From positions 102,909,709 through 102,973,708 of the forward strand of contig OX422222.1 of NCBI GenBank assembly GCA_949130495.1: a stretch of DNA of 64,000 bases. Reading direction: 5' to 3'. This stretch comes from Sambucus nigra (lineage: Eukaryota > Streptophyta > Magnoliopsida > Dipsacales > Adoxaceae). Every line of letters starts with the position of its first letter. The stretch's first letter is position 1. Under the pieces are notes generated by a model. It was given only the letters and a program-made list of their open reading frames with translations, ran no database searches and was not told where the DNA came from. A program made the translations under genes and the position numbers. Below are positions 23,624 through 35,820 of this stretch, piece by piece.

Positions 23624-26600
23624 ATGGATTCTAATCCAAGCAATACTTCTTCAAATGTAGACCCCTCCAAAACCTCCATGGTTTTGAGTTCTATACCTTC
23701 TTCCTTGCCCATATCAACGGTTTCGACCGTCCCTATTACCGTCGTCGACGCCTCCTCCATGCTACCCTCCCTCTTTCCATAGGATGGAGGTTCGAGAACC
23801 CTTATGGGTTCCTCACGACTTCCTTCCGTGGACGGTGTTTAAATCTCGAGTATCTCGAGTAGCGGAGCTCAGTTGGAGATCGGTGTCTCGCCCTTCCCAT
23901 TTGATATGGTTGTTGACGAGGGCCCGGAGCGAGTGGACCTCTCGTCCAAGGGTCTCTCGCCAGTTGCCTTGGGTTCTAATAAACAAATCAGTTGCGTTGG
24001 GAGGGGTATCTCGACTAGTGGCACTCAGTTAGGGATGGTCGGCGTCTCGCCCGTCCCTCTTGATGTGGCTACTGACGAGGACCCAAAGCGAGTGGGCCCC
24101 TCGTCCGAGGGTCTCTCGCCAGTCGTCTTGGGTTCTTATTAAAAATCAGTTACGTTAGGAGGGGTATCAAGACCTCGGTTCATGAAATTTATCCAGTTGG
24201 TTTGGATAACGGTATCTCGGAAATTTCTGGCACCGAGAATGGTTCCTCGCGCGTTGAGCTAGGCGCGGGGAGTTCTTTGTCTATTGAAGATGAGTTTGGA
24301 CGGAGGGGGGCCTCGACACCCGTGAACTTTTCTGAAGCAGATGGGGTCTCGACCCCTTTTTTTTCGCGAGGGAACCCTTGCAGCGAGAGGAGGGTCTCGA
24401 TGCCTGGTTTAGTGCCTACGGATCTCTCGTCCGTGCAAGGGGGTGTCTCTACAGGTATTAGTGCTGACGCAAGCATCTCGACCTAGGGTGTCTCGATGCC
24501 TTTGACTGTTTTTGAAATGGGGGTTTCATCTTATGGCAGCATGGTGACTTCTCGTCAGCAGTCGGGGGTCTCGCGACTTGGTCTCGCATCCACGGGTCTC
24601 TCGTTCGTGCAGGGGGTGTCTCGACATTTTGTCACCTCGAGGGTTCCGTGACCCAGGATTTCTTTCCGGCTATTGGTGTTACGGAGAGCATGCCACTGAC
24701 CGGGGGCTCTTCACATGATTTTGCTGGGTTTCTGCCTCCACTTCTTTTTTTGCGACAGGGGACCCCCAGGGTCCCTCGCTCGGAGTCCCCATTAGGATGA
24801 GTTCTTTTCTTGAGCCAATGGCTCTTGGTGGTTCATCATCTACGGAAACCTCTTCTCAGGCATGGAAGGAATATATGCACATTCGCCAAGGGTGAGACTT
24901 TGGTATTTATCGTCGCGCTCCTTTTTTTGGTCCTGCTGACAATTTCATGATTTCACTTTCTGATTTTGGGGAAAAAATTTCGGGTGTTGTTCTCGAACGT
25001 TCTCATGTGGGGTTAAGTGAGTCTGCTGACCTTCCTACTATTTCTCCGGATTCCATTCTCCGAGTCTGCATTGACCGCGGTGACTTTCCTTATTCCAACG
25101 TTGAAGTTAAAACCCCGGGTGGACCCACAGAGGAGTGGGCCAACTGGGTTGATTATGTTTTGAGCGTTCCTGATTATGTGGCCATTCTTAGGGAGGTGGA
25201 ACTCTTTACCGCCGTCAGCAGCCTGAAGTCCTGCACCATATTTAAGCATGGTTCTTCACTCAATCTCTTATTGTCTCAGAGTATGGAGTCTCACACCTTT
25301 GTTACAGGCTGGGGGGAATTTACCCTTACCCTAAAAGATTTATATGAATTGTACGCCCTTCCTTTCTTTTGGAAGCAGGTCTTTTCTGTTGACTGCGAGG
25401 ACTCCCTAGAGTAGGAGATGGTAGGGGAGTTACGATCATCTCTCGGAGAGTGCTCGAGGTATGTGGCCATAAATTTAACTGGTCATTCCAAGCATTCCTT
25501 TGACAAATGGCAAAGATACTGGTTCAGAGACTTTGAGCAGTTGCAGAAGGGGGAGACTTCACGTGCAGCCCCCAGATCCAAGGATGGTCCTAAGCTCCAC
25601 TCTCCTGCACATTTAGCCGCTTTCCTCGTTACGTTTCTGACTCGGTTCCTTCTACCAGGTGAGCCCGAAGACTGCCCTCGCGAACTTCTTTTTAGATTGT
25701 TTGTATGGTTATCTCGCGGTAGGTCGGTACCCATGGTTGCCCTGACCTTAGGTTATTTTTACACCTGGATGGACCGAGCACACATATGTGTAGAGAGGTC
25801 CTGCGGTCGGTATGATGTTGCTAATCATGCCAACACCCCTCTCTTGATGGACTTTTTGTTTGAGCATTTCCCCCACTTTACTTCAGGGGCTCACGGTTGT
25901 CATAGACACGCAGCAAGACTTCTTCGGTGGCATAAGAAAACTCCCAAGCAGTCTGTGGGAATGTTGATTGATGATATCAAGGAGTTTCAGTTTCGGCCTT
26001 ACCCCAGGCACCCTGGGGGTACTTTCAGATGTCTTTCTTTCCCCGGCGACGGCGGGACCTTCTATTGCCCTTCATTAGTGGGGTCGGTTTCCATGTGTCC
26101 TCATATTAGTGTGGTGACGATGCTCTTACCATGTCACCTCCCTTCTTGGACCGAGTTAGGTCCGCGTGATGAATCTTATCATTCCGAGAGGGAAAGATGA
26201 CAGTTCGGTTATGATTAGGGCGTTCACACCCCTCCTCTTCCTACCCACAGCAATCATTCTGAGGAATTTTTAGAGGCGTGTGCTGGCTTTACTCGTCAGG
26301 GATTATTCCATAGGGTCAGTGGTTTGGGTGGCCTCTCTGTGCCTCCCTGCGATTATCATCCTTCATTCACTTCATCTTGGTTCCTTCTTTGGCAGCAGCG
26401 GGTCCGTCTTATCCAAGAATGTGTAGTTGGCCCTCCTCATGAGACTAACCCCATTAAATATACCAGAGCTCAGTTTTTTGTCAGGAGGACGCAGAAATAC
26501 CCTTGGTTTCTCAGCACCACCTCCACGCCACCCTTGGAGCATGCCATTCCCATTTTAGTGAAACCTCTCGTTGACGAGTCACTTCCATCTCCGCCGGCTG

Positions 26601-29600
26601 AGCTTCCCCCTGTGAAGTCTAGAAACCCACCGAAAAGCAGAGGGAAAACGAGCACCTCTACTACAAGCAAAAGGAAACACCCTGACGCCGACCTATCCAA
26701 TTTTGTTCCTGCTACTACTTCTTCTCCTCCTTCTTCTCCTGTGAGGACTCGGGCTACGAAGAAAAATAAAGGAGATGGCGATGTCATGCCTTCTTCCTCT
26801 ACAGTGGATCAAGAGTCTGATACTGGCGATCTTGGGGCGGGGAAGACTTCCCAAGTAATGAGAGGGAAAGGCTACTCCTCACCGAGCCTTGCTTCCCAGG
26901 AGGCGCGGGTCACGTCTATTCCCATTGCGGAAGGTACTATATCACGACATTATTTACTTAGTGGAACTAGTTCTCTCAGAGTTTCTTTATCTCCCTCCCC
27001 TTCATTGGAAGAGGAACTAGTTGATTATGGAAGTACCCCTTACTATGACGACCATAGTTCTTCTTCGGGTGATATGGGCGGCCTGGGTTTCCATAGAGAA
27101 AGCACTACTGACACTTATGCTTTGTTATCAGTCTCCAGAGAGTCTTCTAGTGATGATGAAGCATCCCATTCTCCTGGGGGGTTAGCCCCACCCATCTCCC
27201 TTATAGCCAAACTACGCGCCCTGCTACTGTAAGCGTTCTCCCTTTACTTGTCTATATTTTTTTTTGCATATGATCTTCTTTCATCCCCTCATTATATATA
27301 TTTTTTATTTGTCAATCAAATCATTCTGTCATATTTGTGCAGGTCATTTCCATAGAGGCAAGTAGTTCTCCCCTTCCCCCACTACGACCGATGCCCTTTC
27401 AGCGGCAGAGGAACTCCATGCTCATTTCTTCCCGAGGCCTGTTTAGAGAGGTTTGCTGTCTTCTTAATTCTTTTAGCATCTGTTGTAATTTATTCGTCTT
27501 CTAACTACCTTTTGGTTGCGTACACTGTCATTTCCCCGCAGCTTTCATCCGTGCACTTTACCGTCACCAGGACTACTCTTGTGGCTTCCCCTTTTCCTCA
27601 GGTATGCCTCGCTATTTTCAAAACTTTCATTGTGCCATTTTCTTTTTTTACTTCGTCCTTTTATTTACCCATTTACCATGCGTAGAGAGTTGTGTCTTCG
27701 GGCGTTGTCACCACATCTTCTCTTGTCTCGGCGGTGGGCGCTTCTGCAGCTGAGCCCCTGGAAGCCTCTTCACCTGAGGTACGCATTTTTACTTTTGATT
27801 ATTTGTTTCTTTTTAATAGGAGTCCTAATGGCTCTTGAACTTTCTTCTCAAGGAGGGGCTCCTCCCTTACCTGGCGTTACCGCCCCGGGTTTATCCTCTT
27901 TAGGGAGAATTTCTATCCCCAGGGTCCGTGTATCTATGGACGGTAGACTTTTGGTTCAGGCAATCTCTCATGGCCCGATATTTACTGTGGCTTCAACCAG
28001 CGAGCCTACGCTTTAGGTCAGGCCTTTACGCTGAAGCATGGAATCTCTTACTCCTCGATCATGCGATGAATAACATACTTTCATTCTTTGTAGGCTATCA
28101 GCACAGCCCCTACTGCACCGACCGTCTTTTTTCGCGCTTCCCCCTTGGATGGGGTTCAGGTACTCTCTTATTTTGTTTGTTCTATATTTCTTATCTATCT
28201 AGCCTGTACTTATCGTAGCCCTGTTTTACTTTGTCGCAGTTATCCCTTGGCGCTGTTTCGAGTGCGGCTCCTGCCACTGTCTCTTCAGCAGCCTTTATAC
28301 ATGGGCCAATTTGTCTTGTTATCGTGCCCCTTCAGGTAGGTGTCTATGTGGTTCTTTTTAGAAGTTTCCCTCTCCCTCCTTTTTTTCTAGTTGAAGTATT
28401 CATCATTCATGGAATAACTGATTTGTTACCTCTCGCCCTTTCTTGTCACTTCCAGCCTTGCCTACCCCTCGCGCCCTCCTTCGCTGAGATTGTTCTTCCG
28501 GAAGTGCCTGAGGTTGAGGTAGCTTCTTCACTGGTCGCTGAGATAACCCCTTCTGGAGCATCGATCAGTGTTGCTGCCCCTATGGGAGCCCCTGCTCCTC
28601 CTTCTATGACCGTTATGGAGGGCGTTATTTAGGTACCGTGTGTAAGAGTATCTGCCTCTCTCGTGTCATTCTTATTTCTCCATTATTTTGTTTAAATTGC
28701 GCAAGCATTCCCCTCTTCACCTTTGTTGCATTGTCTCCAGGTGAGCGAGGTCGCTCTGATGACTAAGGAGACGGATGAAGTTTCTCCAATACTTGTGGAG
28801 TTAGAGAATGTGATGGCTGTGAGAGAGGTATTAAACTAGCATACTCTCTTTTAACTGTTTCCCTTCTTTTCTTCTTGCGTGTACTGTGCAAGAGTTCTTA
28901 TTTCCCCTTTGTTTTATTGTTTCTAGGTGCATGAAAGTACTCCGATGACTGTGGAGTCTGGTAGTGGGGTAACCGCGAGAGAGGTATTAGACTGGCATAC
29001 CCCCTCTTTTTACTATTCCCCTCTTTTCTTCTTGTGTATACTGTGCAAGCATTCCCATTTCACCCTAGTCTCATTGTTTCCAGGTGCATGAGAGTACTCC
29101 GATGGCTGTGGAGTCTGGCAGTGGGGCAACTGCGAGAGAGGTATTAGACTGGCATACCCCCTCTTTTTACTATTCCCCTATTTTGTTCTTGCGTATATTG
29201 TGCAAGCATTCCCATTTCACCCTTGTCTCATTGTTTCCAGGTGCATGAGAGTACTCCGATGACTGTGGAGTCTGGTAGTGGGGCAACTACGAGTGAGGTA
29301 TTAGACTGGCATACCCCCTCTTTTTACTATTCCCCTCTTTTCTTCTTGCATATACTGTGCAAGCATTCTCATTTCGCCCTTGTCTCATTATTTCTAGGTT
29401 TATGAGGGTACTCCGATGACTGTGGAGACTGGTAGTGGGGAAACTGTGGAGGGAGATCATAGTTCTGACTTCACTCCTTTGGTCGGTGACGCAGATTCTG
29501 GTGGGGAGTCTTCTTTTCTTCCTTCTGAGGCGGGGTCTCGCCACTCCTATGGCGATGATGAAGTAGAGGATTCTGCGACTATTTCTAGTAGGATATGGCG

Positions 29601-30138
29601 TAAGGAGTTACCAGGCCGATCCAGGGTACATGAGCGTCAGCTCTTGGATCTCATCTTGGAGCACCATCCCGAGACGTTCACTTCTCAGAGTATGCTTCAG
29701 GTTGACAGTCTTACGGCCTTCAACCTGAGGGCTCTTTCCAGCCATGTTCATGAGTTCTTGGCTACCTCCCCTACTAAGATGACTAGCTCTTCTATTTTGC
29801 TATTCTTGGATGCCCTCCACGACTTACAATAGTTCTATCACTTTCCTTTGAATTGGCTTGACGCAGGGGTTCACCCCTTTCTGAGTGTTCCTTTTCGAAC
29901 GATAGTGAGGTTTCACACTTCCCGACAGTCTAGGGTTGAGCAATGGCACGCTGAGGCTACGAGAATCCGGAATCAGATCGCCCTACTGCAGGTGAAGCTT
30001 TCCAGACTCGAGTCTGGTTATGAGGAGGATGAGGTTAAATTCGTCAGGCTAGAGGAAGAGTTTCTGCGGGAGGCTGGTCCGTCATATGCTGGCGCCATCG
30101 CGCGTGATGATTTATTTTTTGTGGTTTCTAGCAGATAG
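23624..30138 (+). pseudogene. Antisense multi-exon gene of element B (plant mobile domain-like)
   Basis: Plus-strand gene between the 3' LTR and integrase of B. The likely start is ATG 23624 (MDSNPSNTSS), open for 52 codons to TAG 23780. Ser/Val-rich broken frames follow to about 24940. From 24947 to 27228 one frame holds, with stops at 25412, 26198 and 26213. It contains TFVTGWGEFTLTLKDLYEL and HLAAFLVTFLTRF, then LFVWLSRGRSVPMVALTLGY, resembling the plant mobile domain (PF10536). A Ser/Pro/basic tail follows. After 27228 come short phase-0 exons with GT-AG introns: 27343-27450, 27542-27601, 27686-27778, an unclear one ending 28016, 28094-28159, 28240-28335, 28456-28632 and 28741-28827. Three 57-nt repeats follow, then a last exon 29398-30138 with a coiled-coil C-terminus and one TAG (29830). 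Known as a class of extra ORF in Tat elements; function unknown. Now a pseudogene. Confidence 0.75.
28633..29397 (+). repeat. Tandem exon-intron cassettes, 157-bp period
   Basis: Exons 28927-28983, 29084-29140 and 29241-29297 are each 57 nt (VHESTPM-VESGSG-). They are followed by 100-nt introns starting GTATTAGACTGGCATACCCC and ending TTTC(C/T)AG. The next exon (29398) begins with the same peptide (VYEGTPMTVETGSGE), exactly 157 bp on. An 87-nt relative (28741-28827) and its flanking introns (28633-28740 and 28828-28926) share the same intron 3' half. All exons start and end in phase 0, so each unit adds 19 codons without a frameshift. Confidence 0.9.
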
Positions 30139-30872
30139 GCTACTTCTTGCTTTGTAGTGCTCATAATTCTATTTGTACATCACTTATCATTCGTGAGACA
30201 CTTTGTTTCTTCTGCACTTTCTTTTTCTTTTGTTCGCCCTTTATACTGTGGGTGTTTGTTTTACATGACTTGCTCTAATTTCTGTGAGCATTTAGTCTAC
30301 TGGTGGCTACCCCATATACTGTGGGGTATTTGCATTGATATGAAAAGTTATGAATTATCATATTGTATATATTTTTTGAAAATGCACCTCTTATAGCTGT
30401 GAGGTGTTGGCGTGTGACTTTCTTGGGTTGCCCCTCCTGTTTGTGGGGGTATTCCTGCATATTACTGCTTATAGTCGTAGAGGCTAGGTTGGAGAGGAGG
30501 GTGACCCCTCCCCCTTTCTGAAAGCCTGATTTTATTATAAAAAACTGTATTAATTTATGTCTGAGGGACTTTGCTCAGTATACTTTCTCTTAGGATGGAC
30601 TTACCTCCCAAGTGTAGTGAGCAATGTTCCTGATCTTTTTTTTTGTACTCTCTTCTACCTTGATAGGGAGTGTATATGTATGTATAAATGAGCAAGCAAA
30701 GCAAATGTCAACAATGATCAAAAGTGTTGCTATTTCATTTCTTTAACTTTGTGTGATGTTTACAGTGTAATATTGCTCTAAAAAAAATTTACAAAAAACT
30801 TTTCTGGTATTAGAGCAATCCTCGAAATTCATTACAGACATGCAAAACACAAATAAAACTTGTTAGCTGTTA
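30139..30872. other. Convergent non-coding gap between antisense gene and integrase
   Basis: No coding motif seen. It would hold the 3' ends of two converging transcripts. AT-rich, with no clear hairpin. Confidence 0.6.
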
Positions 30873-32165
30873 CTAAGCATAGTACCTCTTCAGCCACTTG
30901 CAGTTGATGGATTGGAGGCAATCACTCTCTGGTTCTGATATTTGGCAGTAGCCCGACTTCCCCATTCCTCTGACGACAAAAAGGCTTTCCAAGTTAGGTT
31001 TGAATTTTGATGGCGACATGCTACGGAGATGGTGAGTTGATGCTCGCAGGACTAAATCTCCCACCAGGAATTCTCTAGGCTTAACCAAGTTTTCGTAGAC
31101 CCTGGTCAGTTGCTGAGTGTAGACTTTGAAATTCTCTCTCGCCTTGTCTCTATGCTCGTCCAGCGCCTCCAGTTGCACATGCCTTGGGTCTGGGATGAGC
31201 GCATTGCTAAGAGAAATTCTAGCTGAAGGTACCGTCAGTTCCACTGGTAGGACAGCTTCGGTCCCATATACTATAGATAAGGGAGTGAACCCTGTTGGAT
31301 TTCTTTTCGAAGTACGGTAGGCCCATAACACCATAAGCAACTTCTCATCCCATGCTCCCAGCATGTCTTCTAGCATTTTCTTCAAAATATTTATCAGGGT
31401 CTTATTAGTAGCTTCTGTTTGGCCATTGCCCTTGGGGTAGGATATGGTCGAGCTATTATGCACAGTCTTATACTTGTCCGTGAGAAGGGCCATCTCTTTG
31501 CATACAAATTGCTTCCCATTATCCGTTAGGATCACTTTGGGTATACGGAATCTACATATGATATACTCCTTTATAAACTGGGTTACCACTTGGGCGGTGA
31601 CTCTCCTTAAAGGAATGGCCTCCGACCATTTGGTGTACAATTCCTTAGCCACAATGATAAAAGCCTTACGATGAGATGCTGGGGCGATCTTTCCCACTAG
31701 GTCGAACGCCCATGTGTGGAAGGGATAGGGGGCTGCCAGGCTTTGTAGACTGACGGAGGGAGCGTGCACCATGTTTCCATGAACCTAGCATGCTCTACAC
31801 TTTTTTACATATCCAATGGAGTCAGGCTCCATGGTCGGCCAGTAGTATTCCAGCGTCATCAGTTGATCATACAGCTTGGTGCCTCCCATATGGGAGGGCT
31901 CATGAGCTTCTTTTATCACCCTTTCGACATCCCCTTTGTCTACGCACCTTAGCTCCTTCTCATTGTATCCTTTCCTAGATAACTCTCCTTTGACCACGTA
32001 GAAACGTGTTATCCTTTTTCTAAGGTAAATTTCATCCGCTCTCTCGGCGGGCAGCTCCCCATCTTTTAGATATGCTAGGTATGGCTGTCTCCAATATTCA
32101 AAGGCTTCCACGAAGTTAGCCTCCGTCGGCTGGTCAAAATTAGCTTGGCACTTTAAACAACTTTA
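30873..32165 (-). pseudogene. Integrase of element B, pol copy 2 (with full C-terminus)
   Basis: Integrase inserts element DNA into the genome. From right to left: the HHCC zinc domain (YVKKCRAC, 31785-32111), broken by TAG 31785-31787 just after the second Cys. The catalytic core follows (TWAFDLVGKIAP, ILTDNGKQFVC, YPKGNGQTEATNKTL, 30873-31772). The D, D and E of the DDE triad appear in FDLVG, LTDNG and QTEATN. The C-terminal part has VKPREFLVGDLVLR (a GPY/F-like region) and ends at a stop at 30873. A TAA at 32163-32165 separates it from RNase H. In copy 1 the matching codons at 31785 and 32163 are CAG and CAA. Confidence 0.88.
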
Positions 32166-33038
32166 TTGCAAGCGGGCCTCTTCTACGCTCATGGAGGGCC
32201 AAAAATACCCGCTTCGCTCCAGTCGTCTGTAAAGGGGGATATCCGTATCTCCATAGTGCTTCTGGTGTATTTCTATTAACCTCTCCTTGGCTTCTAGCTC
32301 CCCTACGCACCTTGCCAAATACCCTCCAGGACTCTTGAAGTAGAGATTTCCCTGCAGCACATGATAGTTAGCTAACTCTAATATTTTCATTGTCCCTTCC
32401 CTGGTTACAAGTTGCTTCTCTACCAGACGCCTCCAATCTTTCAGCTCGTTACTTGGGAATAAGGACTTTACGGTAGTGGGTACCGCTCTTCGCCTCACTG
32501 TGATGGTGGCTTCTGACTCCTCCATGTCCAACTTTTGTGCTATGGTGGTGAGCGCATCATGGTGCCTGTTCATCGTTCGCGCCTGCCTCTCCACAGTTAC
32601 TTCCAAGAACTGTCCCAGCAGTCGTTGGATGATGTGTCTGTACGGCGCTAAGTTGGCATGTTTAAGGGAAAACTCTCCATTGACCTGCCTTACTACCAGA
32701 TTGGAGTCCCCTCGTATACACAGTACACTGATCCCTCTTCTGAGTGCTTCTAACAGCCCTAGAATGAGGGATTCGTACTCAGCTTCATTATTTGAGCATT
32801 TGAAATCTAACTGGAAAGAGAGGGTAATCTTCTCCTTCCCATCTGACAGTATGACGTCGGCCCCACCTGTTCCTTGAGCACTGGAACCATCAAACTCCAT
32901 AAACCACTTCTTCACCTCCCCTGCCATGCATGTTTGGAAACTTTCTCCGGGCAGCTCTTCACTAGGTGGTTCAAAAACCCCACTCGGGAAGTGGGCCAGC
33001 AGATCTGCTAGTGCCTCGTTCTTAATGGCTTTAGGCAC
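32163..33038 (-). pseudogene. Archaeal-type RNase H of element B, pol copy 2
   Basis: Second RNase H of Tat elements, which removes RNA from the RNA-DNA hybrid. It has MEFDGSSAQGTGGADVIL, CSNNEAEYESLILGLLEAL and LCIRGDSNLVVRQVNGEF, then NRHHDALTTIAQKL, so the metal-binding residues are present. The linker to integrase follows (LANYHVLQGNLYFKSPGG). The stop between this frame and the first RNase H (TAA, 33057-33059) is also present in copy 1 at 37609-37611. Confidence 0.85.
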
Positions 33039-33056
33039 TACGCATTTTAGATCGTA

Positions 33057-34600
33057 TTATGACAAGATCAAAAACTACCTTGCTTCTCATCCCACGAGTA
33101 TAGTCCACGCGAGGAGGTACTTGATGGGATCACACTTGGTGACTATGTGAACGGTGAAGGCTAGAAGATAGTGTCTCAACTTCTGGGCTATAATTACCAG
33201 CGCCAGGCAGTGCCTCTCAACGGTGGTGTATCTCGATTTTATTCCGGATATTACTCTTGACAGGTAGTAGACCGTATTTCCCACTCCTTCCTTCTCTTGC
33301 GCTAAGAGGGCCCCTATCGACCTCTCTGTAGAACTAAGGTAGAGCAGCAGCGGTGCTCCAGCTTCGGAGGGAATCATCGTGGACGGAGAGGCTAGGATTT
33401 CTTTAATCTTCTCGAACGCACTCTCTTGCCTCTCTCCCCAAACCCACTTGGCTTTGTCTTTTAGTAGAGGTGCGAACGAATGAGTTACTTCTGCCAACGC
33501 AGGTATAAACCTCCGCAGGTAGGAGACTTTTCCCAGGAAGCTCTTAAGTTGTCTCTGACTATTGGGCGGTGGCATCATCACAATGGCTTTCATATTCTCT
33601 GCATCCACTTGCACCCCTTGTCTATTTACCACAAAACCTAAGAATTTCCCTGCAGTAACCCCAAAGGCACACTTTGAGGGGTTCATTCTCATCTTATACT
33701 GACGACACCTTTCGAATACTCTCCGGAGATCCTGAATGTTCTTGTTTTCTTTTCTAGACTTCACCACCAGATCATCCCCATAGAATTCTAGTATATCATG
33801 AAATAAGTCATGAAAAATTTCCATCATGGTCCGCTGGTATGTTGCTCGAGCATTCTTCAATCCGAAGGGCATGACTGTATAGTGAAAGTTCCCTAACGGT
33901 GTGCGGAAGGCAGTCTTCTCTGCGTCGGCGGGGTGCATTTTAGTCTAGTTATAGCCAACATACCCGTCCATGAAGCTATACATCTCATGTTCGGCGGTGG
34001 AATCCACTAAGTTGTCTATACTAGGTAGTGGGAATTCATCCTTAGGACATGCCCTGTTCAAATCGCAAAAATCTACACAGATTCTGATTTGGGTCTTATA
34101 TTTCTTTGCCACTGGCACTATGTTGGACAGCCATATGGGGTGCTGAATAGGCTTGATGAATCCTGTCGCTAACAACTTCTCCACATTAGCTTTTATTTTC
34201 AAATCAAGTTCTGCTTTATATGTGCGTGTGGCTTTCCTTACCGAAAGGGCATTGGGCAGGATGTTCAATCTATGAGAGCTCACTTTTGCATCTATTCCTG
34301 GCATCCCCGTGTACTTCGAAGAAAATACATCAGTCAACTCCTTAAGTAGCTCAATTAGCTCTTCCTTCTGCATCGGTTCCAGGCACTTGGAAATTAGAAT
34401 GGGTCTACTCTCGCCCTCTTCTAACCCCAACTTGATTTCCTCTAATTCCTGTTGCTTCGCTCTGGGTCCGTCTTGCATGCACTCTGGCGCTTCTTCTGGT
34501 TCTTCAACATGCTCAACAATATGGGATTCATTAATAATAAAACACTCGGGCGTCGGGTCGATGCTCTCATCCCAGAACACCGCCCACGCAGACCGTTATA
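33057..34600 (-). pseudogene. Reverse transcriptase and first RNase H of element B, pol copy 2
   Basis: Frame 34580-33945 has LTDVFSSKYTGMPGID and IRICVDFCDLNRACPKDEFP, then FMDGYVGYN, and ends at TAG 33945-33947. The same frame resumes with MHPADAEKTAF, VMPFGLKNARATYQRTM and the catalytic FYGDDLVV (Y-G-D-D, not the usual Y-V-D-D). It then runs MNPSKCAFGVTAGKFLGF and LRRFIPALAEVTH into RNase H, ending at TGA 33087 and TAG 33075, where copy 1 has CGA and TGG. Confidence 0.9.
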
Positions 34601-34848
34601 AATGGTAGATGATTTTTCCATCGGGCAAGACCAATTTCTTGCAAGTTCGAGGGGGTCTAGCTACCTCCTCTGCTTTCCTCTTTCCTTTTGCCATATGGGG
34701 GTTTATCCTCTCCCCTAGACGATCATGAACGGATTTCTTATGCGGGACCCTTCCCTCAGCTACCTTCATTCCTACTAGTTTTCCTGTAGAGACCTTTCTT
34801 TCCTCATCTAACTTGGTGTAGAATGCAACATCTACAAGGTGGGCCGCC

Positions 34849-35820
34849 TCAACGGCGAGCCTTGATCACTATCTCCGTACCTCTAATGTTTGCCTTCGCA
34901 CATTGATGGTAGGTGGAAGGAATTACGCCATGAGTGTGCATCCATACCCTTCCAATGAGTAATTGGTAGCTGGTGTTAGCGTTAATAACATGAAATTTGA
35001 TGTGGGAGGTGAAATTTCCCAACTTAATTCCCACATTCACGTATCCAATAGACTGCATTCCGGCATTGTCGAATTCAGAAATTACTAGCGGTACCGGAAC
35101 CACCTTCTCCTGGTCAATTCCTATTTCATATAATGTACTGATGGGCATGATGTTAATGGATGCTCCTCCATCCATCAACGCCCTGGGAAATGAGACTCCA
35201 TTAATTATGGCTGTGACGTACAACGGGCAGTTGTGGAAGTAGGGCACCACCATATCTGCTTCTAAAAACACCACTTCAAAGATATACTTCTTAATCATCC
35301 TTCCGGTTGGCCCCTGCCAATATAGCGAAGGGTCTCCCTGCTGTTGCACTACCTCCAAGACTCTCCCCGTGATGGACACCCTCGCGTCGTACTTCACCCC
35401 TATCTGGTCAAAAAACAACTTGAACTTGGGGCTCCTCGCTATGGCCTCACATTCAGAATCTAAGTCTACCTCGTACGTCTGGGCACTGCAAACATACTCC
35501 GCTTTAGAGGTCCCTCCCTCGTCTTGAGCAAGGATGACGTCTACCTCACCTTCTGAGAGAGCGACTTCCTCAACTTCCCCACATCCATTTTCATGTTCCG
35601 GAGTGAAGAACCACTCCTCTTGCTTTCTTTCTAGCTCAAGTTTGCTCAGTGATAGATTTTCTAACTCCTCGCATAACTGCTCGTCACTCTTCCGCTTCAC
35701 AAGACTTCTTGTAGCTTCTTCGTCGTAGGCAACTACCATGTTGGCGGTGCCAAAGTGATGTGCAGGAAGTGGGTTCTCGTTAACGTCCATAGGGGGTATC
35801 TACAAGGTACCGCTGGCCAT
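34849..35820 (-). pseudogene. gag C-terminus and protease of element B, pol copy 2
   Basis: One open frame of 313 codons. It begins in gag (NENPLPAHHFGTANMVVAYD), continues through an acidic linker, and contains the aspartic protease: ALMDGGASINIMPISTLY (active-site D-G-G) and SYQLLIGRVWMHTHGVIPS. Its right end is the duplication junction at 35817-35820, where it meets a truncated integrase. Confidence 0.85.

Larger units (their letters stand above)
31264..35820 (-). repeat. 4.55-kb internal duplication of element B, copy 2
   Basis: Direct duplicate of 35817-40388. Both contain the end of gag, protease, RT, both RNase H domains and most of integrase. The period is 35817 minus 31264 = 4553 bp. 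The junction at 35817-35820 is CCAT, present both in gag (40385-40388, GGCCATCTG) and in integrase (31264-31267, CCCATATAC). Divergence counted by hand is about 10 differences in 290 bp. Confidence 0.93.

Noticed and set aside
31764..31978. Plus-strand ORFs opposite integrase (also 36316-36530)
   Set aside because: Shadow frames of integrase, present in both duplicated copies only because the DNA is duplicated.
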